A stretch of DNA of 64,000 bases. It comes from Prochlorococcus sp. AG-409-L14 (GTDB lineage: Bacteria > Cyanobacteriota > Cyanobacteriia > PCC-6307 > Cyanobiaceae). Below the pieces are notes generated by a model. That model did no database searches and was not told where the DNA came from. It saw only the letters and a list, made by a program, of their open reading frames with translations. Position 1 is the stretch's first letter, and each line of letters opens with the position of its first letter. Both the position numbers and the translations under genes were made by a program. Below, one piece after another: positions 63,897 to 64,000 of the stretch. The stretch lies in contig QCKF01000003.1 of assembly GCA_003215545.1 (NCBI GenBank), positions 1 to 64,000 of the forward strand, written 5' to 3'.

Positions 63897-64000
63897 ATGA
63901 ACCTTGAAGAAACATCTAATTTAGATGAAGCTATGAATGCAATTAAGGAGGAAATGCTTAAAGACCTTTGCAGGTCTATAGAAGATACAATTGAGGTGCC
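63897..64000 (+). CDS. Partial gene at the right edge
   Basis: ATG at 63897 opens a frame with acidic, helical composition (MNLEETSNLDEAMNAIKEEM) that runs out of the window after 34 codons. Too short to classify. Confidence 0.45.
   Translation, partial: MNLEETSNLDEAMNAIKEEMLKDLCRSIEDTIEV

Overview
The window is AT-rich, densely coded chromosomal DNA from a marine picocyanobacterium. It is most probably a low-light-adapted Prochlorococcus. The best evidence is a Pcb (prochlorophyte chlorophyll-binding) antenna gene beside flavodoxin and ferritin genes. Magnesium chelatase ChlH, a SomA/SomB-type porin, many small families typical of picocyanobacteria (DUF3764, DUF2839, DUF2862, DUF3038, DUF4335, DUF3386, DUF3318) and very short intergenic regions agree with this. 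The strain assignment is an inference; no 16S rRNA gene is present.

Layout. 0-12.5 kb: end of a porin gene, SelO, then accessory sequence rich in tiny genes (32-60 codons, many with one membrane helix or a signal peptide), a ferredoxin-MBL fusion, a fibrillin-like protein and a DUF2130 protein. 12.5-16 kb: a two-gene carbamoyltransferase and C-methyltransferase island. 16-22 kb: more tiny genes, a 2OG-Fe(II) oxygenase, an AEC-type permease, and stacked terminators. 22-24 kb: NAD(P)-binding protein, endonuclease III, VTT-domain membrane protein. 24.5-33 kb: an iron-stress block with two Crp-type regulators, a FutC-like ABC ATPase, two ferritins, a Cys/Lys-rich mini-protein, Pcb, a peroxiredoxin-like protein, another ABC ATPase and flavodoxin. 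33-35 kb: a Rieske oxygenase and the initiator tRNA. 35-56 kb: core housekeeping genes (asparaginase, CGLD27, RsfS, CarB, Na+/alanine symporter, ABC exporter, TpiA, FolP, ChlH, DapB, a UbiH-like hydroxylase, Apt, DUF3038/DUF4335). 56-64 kb: a second accessory stretch with small membrane proteins, a methyltransferase, a 748-residue TPR-SGNH protein, and a MIF-like protein.

How the parts fit. The 24.5-33 kb block reads as one iron-response region: import (FutC), storage (ferritins), replacement of ferredoxin (flavodoxin) and an IsiA/Pcb antenna, with two Crp-family regulators. Two perfect palindromes with the same core (TTGAGA-N5-TCTCAA) lie just upstream of two minus-strand genes there, the Crp-like gene at 27566-28159 and the Cys-rich mini-gene at 26389-26529. 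This shared operator and the unannotated mini-protein are the strongest candidates for something undescribed. Other notable signals are a 25-nt palindrome upstream of the Rieske gene, a 14-bp perfect inverted repeat inside the AEC permease gene, clusters of tiny genes tied to terminators, and the TPR-SGNH fusion protein.
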